Origin: JBFWVR01 sp050246635
Lineage (GTDB): Bacteria; Acidobacteriota; Vicinamibacteria; Vicinamibacterales; UBA2999
Assembly (NCBI GenBank): GCA_050246635.1
Contig: JBFWVR010000003.1
Span: 310,001-374,000 of the forward strand
Direction of reading: 5' to 3'
Length of the DNA: 64,000 nucleotides
The translations under genes were made by a program, and so were the position numbers. The notes beneath the pieces are model-generated. The model made no database searches. It saw only the letters and a program-made list of their open reading frames with translations, and was not told where the DNA came from. Positions 59,984 to 64,000 of this stretch are shown one piece after another. Position 1 is the first letter of the stretch; every line of letters starts with the position of its first letter.

Positions 59984-62386
59984 TCATCCCTCCCTCAATG
60001 CCCGGGCCGCATCGATGCCCGTGATGCGTCGTGCCGGCAACCAGCTGGCGCAGGCCGCCACGAGCAGGAGCAGCAACGGGACACCGCCGAAGATCCGCAG
60101 GTCCAGTGGGTCACCCGGCGCGAGGTGGGCGAGCACGATGACGACCAGCAGCCAGCCGACGAGCCCACCGAGCGCCACGGTCCGCAGCATCGAGAGGACC
60201 AGGCGCCGGACGAGGGTGCCGGCCGACGCTCCAAGGGCGAGGCGCACGCCCAGCTCTGGCGCCTGGCGTGCCACGGCGTGGGCGACCACCGCGAAGATGC
60301 CAATTCCCGCCAGGACGAGCAGCAGCGGCCCGAGCACCGCGAACAGCCGTGCCGGGATGCGGCGGAGGAACAGGTTGGTCTCGACGTGATCGGCCAGCGT
60401 ACGCACGTTGTAGACGGGCAGGGCCTGGTCGAGCGCGCGCACTGCGCGCCGGATGGCCCCGGCCGCGCCCGCGTCCGCCCCGGGCGTCGCGCGGACGTGA
60501 ATCTCGCCCGCGGGCGCCGGTCGATCGCGATAGGAGTAGTAGACGATCGGCGTGGGAGGTTCCGAGAACGACTCGTAGCGTGAGTCGGCCACGACCGCCG
60601 TGATGACGGAGGTCAGCCCGCCCGACGTGAGCCGCCGGCCGAGCACCGCCCCGCCATCCGGCACGAACCGGCTCACGAACGCCTCGTTGACGATCGCCTG
60701 GGGCGGCGCCGAGCGTTCGTCGAGCCGGACGAAGTCCACGCCCTCGAGCACGGCAATCCCCATCGTCGCGAAGTAGCCCGGGGTCACGATGTTGCGAAGG
60801 GCGCGATCCGGTGCGGAGGGATCCGAGGGGCGGCCCTCGAGCGCGAAGGCCCGGCTCGGCATGCCGTGCACGTCGAGCGGGACGGACGTTGCGATGGCGG
60901 CATGCTGGATGTCCGCACGCGATTGCAGGTCGTCGAGCAGGCGTGTGGCGAAGCGCCGTGCCGTCCCGGGATCGGGGTTCTGCGCCGACAGATCGTAGGC
61001 GGCCAGCAGCACGCCGTCCCGCTGGAAGCCGGGGTCGAGATCGTAGGTGGTCTGGAGGCCCTGGACGAACAGGCCGGCGGCCAGGAGCACGGGCACGGCG
61101 AGCGCCACCTCGACACCGACGAGCGCAGTACGCAGGCACCCGCCTCCGAGCCCGCGCGGGTGCGCCCGCAGCGCATCGAGCGGGTTGACGCGTGCGAGCT
61201 GCCAGGCCGGCGCGGCGCCGGACAGGAGCACCGCGAGGCCGCCGAGGCCCGCGGCGACCGCCAGTCCGATGCCGTCGATGCCGGTCTGGAACCTCACCGG
61301 GAACGCCGTCGAGAGGGGCACCGCGCGCAACGCCTCCGAGCCCCAGGACGCAATCACCACGCCCAGCACCGTGCCAGGCACGCCGAGGAGCAGGTGCTCC
61401 CCCAGGATCAGCCCGGCGATCCGCCACGGTGGCGCACCGAGGGCCAGGCGCACGCCCATCTCCTGTTGCCGTCCAGCGGCACGCGCGAGCAGCAAGGTCG
61501 CGATGTTGCCGCAGACCGCGAACAGCAGCAGGAGGAGCACGCCTTGCAGCAGCGCCAGCGCCTGCAGGAAGAGGCCCTGCGGACCGCGGGTGGCCTGCCA
61601 GAAGGCGCGGACCTCGCCGCCGATGTCGCGGTTGGTCCCGGGCCAGTCGCGGGCGAGTTCGCTCATGGCGCGCTCGAGCTCGGCCGAGGCCTGCGCGCGC
61701 GTGGCACCGTCCGCGAGCCGGCCCATGAGCGAGTAGCCGCGTGACGCCCTGTCGTCCAGCTCCCGGGTGCCGGGCACGAGGACCGGCGCCAGCGTCGCCG
61801 GCATCCACAGGTCCATCTGCAGTCCGATCACCGTGCCCTGGAAGGCGGGCGGCGCGACGCCGACGATCGTGACGTCGACGCCGTTGACCACGAGGGCCCG
61901 GCCGACGGCGTCCGGTGCGGCAGCCAGTCGCGCACGCCAGAAGGCATCCGAGACCACGGCCACCGGGGCACCGCCCGGCCGGGCGGCATCGGTCATGTCG
62001 AGCAGGCGGCCCGTTGCCGGGCGCAGGCCCAGGGCAGGGAAGTAGTTGCCGGAGACGAGCAGGGCGTAGGCACGCTCCGTGTGGTCGCCTTCGCCGACGT
62101 TGACGGCCGTGAGACGGTAGGCCATGACGTCGCGGAACGCCTCGAGCGCCCCGCGCAGGTCGAGGTACTCGGCCCAGGACGATCCGGGGTAGGTGCCCCC
62201 ATCCGCCCGGGCCTCGATCCCGAAATAGGCGCCCGCATCGGCGACGCCGGGGATCGGGCGGAGCGTCAGCGCCTCGATCCACGAGAAGATCGCCGTGTTG
62301 ACGCCGATTCCGAGCCCAAGCGACAGCACGACCACGGACGAGAGGAGTGGGGCGCGGCGGAGCGCCCGCACGGCGTAACGCGTCAT
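59984..62386 (-). CDS. ADOP-family ABC transporter permease (second copy)
   Basis: An 800-residue duplicated MacB/FtsX-type permease, paralogous in plan to the one at 47666-50119 but well diverged. The N-terminal helix follows RRAPLLSSVVVLSLGLGIGVNTAIFSW in two parts; RQQEMGVRLALGAP and RQAPELGVRLALGASAG mark the two FtsX cores, and the end reads WLPARRITGIDAARALR. The ATG at 62386 is chosen because it begins just before the first helix (MTRYAVRALRRAP). It lies 7 bases after a small secreted-protein gene, so the two form an operon, divergent from a response regulator and histidine kinase. Confidence 0.9.
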   Translation of the reverse strand: MTRYAVRALRRAPLLSSVVVLSLGLGIGVNTAIFSWIEALTLRPIPGVADAGAYFGIEARADGGTYPGSSWAEYLDLRGALEAFRDVMAYRLTAVNVGEGDHTERAYALLVSGNYFPALGLRPATGRLLDMTDAARPGGAPVAVVSDAFWRARLAAAPDAVGRALVVNGVDVTIVGVAPPAFQGTVIGLQMDLWMPATLAPVLVPGTRELDDRASRGYSLMGRLADGATRAQASAELERAMSELARDWPGTNRDIGGEVRAFWQATRGPQGLFLQALALLQGVLLLLLFAVCGNIATLLLARAAGRQQEMGVRLALGAPPWRIAGLILGEHLLLGVPGTVLGVVIASWGSEALRAVPLSTAFPVRFQTGIDGIGLAVAAGLGGLAVLLSGAAPAWQLARVNPLDALRAHPRGLGGGCLRTALVGVEVALAVPVLLAAGLFVQGLQTTYDLDPGFQRDGVLLAAYDLSAQNPDPGTARRFATRLLDDLQSRADIQHAAIATSVPLDVHGMPSRAFALEGRPSDPSAPDRALRNIVTPGYFATMGIAVLEGVDFVRLDERSAPPQAIVNEAFVSRFVPDGGAVLGRRLTSGGLTSVITAVVADSRYESFSEPPTPIVYYSYRDRPAPAGEIHVRATPGADAGAAGAIRRAVRALDQALPVYNVRTLADHVETNLFLRRIPARLFAVLGPLLLVLAGIGIFAVVAHAVARQAPELGVRLALGASAGTLVRRLVLSMLRTVALGGLVGWLLVVIVLAHLAPGDPLDLRIFGGVPLLLLLVAACASWLPARRITGIDAARALREG

Positions 62387-62393
62387 GGGTGCC

Positions 62394-62804
62394 CTATGGC
62401 TTGGGAAGCCGCTCGCCGGTCCAGGCCTGCGGCCCGTCCGAAGTGGCAACCTCCCCCGCGAGCGTGCCATCCTCCTCGAGATGCCCGGTCAGCTCGAGGG
62501 GCACCGCATTCGCGTCTGACCGATGGCCAACCTTCGCGTCGCCGGTGAGTGTGAACGTCTCGCCGCTGAAGGCGCCGGTCACCGGCACGTATTGGCCCAT
62601 GATGAGAAGGCGGCCCTTCAGGGTGCCGCCGTCCTGTTCGAGTTCCAGGCCGACCTGGTGGCTCATGAGGGTCAGGGCCCAGACGCCGGAGATGTCGGGT
62701 GCGACGGCGTCATGCTGCGCGTGATGTCGGGACGTCTCCTGGCCGTGAGCCGCCGGCGCGATGCCGACCGCGAGCGCAAACGCGAGCCCGAGGAATCGTG
62801 TCAT
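62394..62804 (-). CDS. Small secreted protein of unknown function
   Basis: A 136-residue protein with a signal peptide (FLGLAFALAVGIAPAAHG, cleavage near residue 21). A His-rich stretch follows (ETSRHHAQHD), then a beta-rich domain with lipocalin-like spacing: ISGVWALTLMSHQVGLELEQDGGTLKG in two strands, GAFSGETFTLTG, and LTGHLEEDGTLAGEV. I cannot name the family. GGAGG precedes the ATG. It sits just upstream of, and probably co-transcribed with, the ADOP permease, so it may be its periplasmic partner or substrate. Confidence 0.72.
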   Translation of the reverse strand: MTRFLGLAFALAVGIAPAAHGQETSRHHAQHDAVAPDISGVWALTLMSHQVGLELEQDGGTLKGRLLIMGQYVPVTGAFSGETFTLTGDAKVGHRSDANAVPLELTGHLEEDGTLAGEVATSDGPQAWTGERLPKP

Positions 62805-62882
62805 GTGGGGCCTCCGGGAGGCACGGTACCGGGAAGCCGCTGAACGCCCCGTGAAGGGGCTGTTCAGCGGCCGTTCAGGGAA

Positions 62883-62926
62883 CACTGACGACACTGAAGA
62901 ACGCGGAGCACGAGGGGACTGTCCCC
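62883..62926. repeat. CACTGA-type 9-bp units and a GGGGACTGTCCCC palindrome
   Basis: CACTGACGA and CACTGAAGA units (62883-62900) match the 9-bp families at 40609 and 45928. The 13-base palindrome at 62914-62926 is the same as at 16698-16710. Both lie in the 147-base gap between the divergent secreted-protein and response-regulator genes, where promoters must also lie. Confidence 0.6.
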
Positions 62927-62951
62927 ATTTCCCATCCGAGGGACCGGGCGC

Positions 62952-63614
62952 GTGCGCGTACTGATTGTCGAGGACGAAGCGCTGATCGCTACGGAGCTTG
63001 CAACCGCGCTGGCCGACGCCGGCTATGCCGTCGACCGCGCGGCCGATGGCGCGCGCGCGGACTTCCTCGTCCAGACCGAGACCTATGACGCCGTGCTCCT
63101 CGATCTGGGCCTGCCCCGTGTGGACGGCCTGACGCTGATTCGAGGCTGGCGCGATGCGGGCCTCGGGGTGCCCGTGCTGGTGCTCACGGCCCGCGGGAGC
63201 TGGCACGAGAAGGTGCAGGGCATCGACAGCGGAGCCGACGACTACGTGGGCAAGCCGTTCAGGATGGAGGAGGTCCTGGCCCGCCTGCGCGCGCTGATCC
63301 GCCGGGCCGGCGGGCAGGCCGCGCCGGCGCTCCGGCACGGGGCGCTCGTCCTCGATCCCAGGTCGGCCCGCGTGACGCGCAACGGCGCACCCGTGAAGCT
63401 GACGTCACACGAGTTCCGTGTGCTGTCGTACCTGATGCACCATCCCGGGCGGATCGTCTCGCAGGGTGAGCTGGCGGAACACATCTACGCGCGCGACGCG
63501 GACCGCGACTCCAACACCGTGGAGGTGTTCGTCGCACGCCTGCGCCGCAAGCTCGGCGCCCACGCCATCGAGACCGTGCGCGGCCTGGGGTACCGTCTGG
63601 GGAACGCCTCGTGA
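62952..63614 (+). CDS. OmpR-family response regulator
   Basis: A 220-residue two-component regulator. The receiver domain has the acidic pocket VEDEALIA, the phospho-acceptor Asp in LLDLGLP (near residue 51), Thr in LTARGSW and Lys in VGKPF. The winged-helix DNA-binding domain includes LTSHEFRVLSYLMHHPGRIVS and the recognition stretch DSNTVEVFVARLRRKL. It is most like the QseB/TctD/PmrA branch. GTG start. Its stop overlaps the GTG of the kinase (GTGA). The divergent secreted protein and ADOP permease are likely targets. Confidence 0.93.
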   Translation: MRVLIVEDEALIATELATALADAGYAVDRAADGARADFLVQTETYDAVLLDLGLPRVDGLTLIRGWRDAGLGVPVLVLTARGSWHEKVQGIDSGADDYVGKPFRMEEVLARLRALIRRAGGQAAPALRHGALVLDPRSARVTRNGAPVKLTSHEFRVLSYLMHHPGRIVSQGELAEHIYARDADRDSNTVEVFVARLRRKLGAHAIETVRGLGYRLGNAS

Positions 63615-64000
63615 AGTGGCCGCGTTCGCTCCGGCGAAGCCTCCTCACGGGCGCCGCCCTCTGGACGCTCGGCCTCCTGGCGATCACGTCCGTCGTCCTG
63701 ACCCGCGTGGTCGTCAGCCATCCGGGTGCGCCGTTCGTGTTCCACGGCATCTTCCAGGCGACCTTGCACCGCACGCTCGTCTGGGGCGTGTTCTCCGCCG
63801 CGTGCCTGTTGGGCGGTCTCGTCCTGGTCCGGCGCGGCGTGTCGCCCGTGAACCGCCTTCGGGCGCGGCTCGCGGACGTGCACGCCGGCCGGACGAGGCG
63901 GCTCGACGGCGACTACCCCGCGGAGGTGGCGCCACTCGTGGACGATCTCAACGGGCTGCTCGCGGACCGGGAGGCGCGTGTGGCGCGTGCGCTCGCGCGG
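63611..64000 (+). CDS. Sensor histidine kinase, 5' part only
   Basis: The first 130 codons of the cognate sensor kinase; the gene continues beyond the window. The GTG start overlaps the regulator stop (GTGA). Visible are a basic start (KWPRSLRRSLL), a first membrane helix at about 12-32, a very short periplasmic loop (about 33-52, VVSHPGAPFVFHG), a second helix at about 58-78, and a HAMP-like linker (RRGVSPVNRLRARLADVHAGRT ... EVAPLVDDLNGLL). The kinase core is not included. The short periplasmic loop suggests sensing within or near the membrane. Confidence 0.88.
   Translation, partial: MKWPRSLRRSLLTGAALWTLGLLAITSVVLTRVVVSHPGAPFVFHGIFQATLHRTLVWGVFSAACLLGGLVLVRRGVSPVNRLRARLADVHAGRTRRLDGDYPAEVAPLVDDLNGLLADREARVARALAR

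Overview
The window is about 64 kb of very GC-rich, densely coded bacterial chromosome. Four features point to Acidobacteriota, probably class Vicinamibacteria (inferred from gene content, no search run): two stand-alone MacB/FtsX-type permeases of the ADOP family (47666-50119 and 59984-62386); a 1022-residue Oar-like TonB-dependent receptor with an N-terminal carboxypeptidase-regulatory domain; a TonB-ExbB-ExbD-ExbD locus with a proline-rich TonB; and intergenic spaces full of short-period repeats. No phage, IS element, CRISPR array or rRNA gene was seen. The only RNA gene is a selenocysteine tRNA (selC, 55988-56083), so the organism probably makes selenoproteins.

Layout. 1-5 kb: the end of a DUF502 membrane protein, then two tandem membrane pyrophosphatases of different classes. 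5.3-9 kb: tonB-exbB-exbD-exbD behind a near-consensus promoter, then an agmatinase-like enzyme. 9.2-16.6 kb: Oar-like receptor, TPR lipoprotein, bifunctional Rel, and rpmB-ridA. 16.8-24.3 kb: an accessory metabolic cluster with a DUF296/PCC protein, dodecin, a small membrane protein, a homologue of the Anabaena sensory rhodopsin transducer, and a three-gene operon (ThDP enzyme, enolase-superfamily enzyme, FAD/Fe-S/CCG oxidoreductase) suited to oxidising hydroxy or sugar acids. 24.4-30.6 kb: Cys-rich protein, DksA-type regulator, Lon, an HDAC-fold deacetylase and an SGNH-like protein. 30.6-36.3 kb (minus strand): ileS-lspA-lgt-rluD-nudix. 36.3-41 kb: an M16 peptidase pair, HAD phosphatase, GNAT and HIT proteins. 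41-45.3 kb: thiD-moaE-moaD-prfA-prmC (minus), divergent from bioY. 45-51.7 kb: a putatively exported methyltransferase, an aspartase/fumarase-family lyase, an ADOP permease and a class I fumarase. 51.8-54.9 kb: an A-type Fe-S carrier with an IscR-like operator, a Fur-rubrerythrin fusion, a PHP phosphoesterase and an ABC-like protein that has lost its ATP-binding motifs. 55-59.6 kb: two cold-shock-fold proteins, a HAD phosphatase, selC, a YdcF protein, a MobA-like transferase and an ABC-2 exporter. 59.9-64 kb: the second ADOP permease with a small secreted protein, divergent from an OmpR-type regulator and a truncated histidine kinase.

The most unusual items are the Fur-rubrerythrin fusion at 52360-53316, next to an Fe-S carrier and sharing an overlapping gene chain with the degenerate ABC protein; the rhodopsin-transducer homologue in a metabolic cluster without a rhodopsin; two mPPases with opposite K+-dependence signatures in tandem; and families of 7-9 bp tandem repeats and short palindromes that fill gene junctions, one of which forms the translation start of a gene. 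Many genes overlap as ATGA, TGATG or GTGA, implying translational coupling. Several promoters place the -10 box 6-10 bases before the start codon, which suggests leaderless mRNAs.
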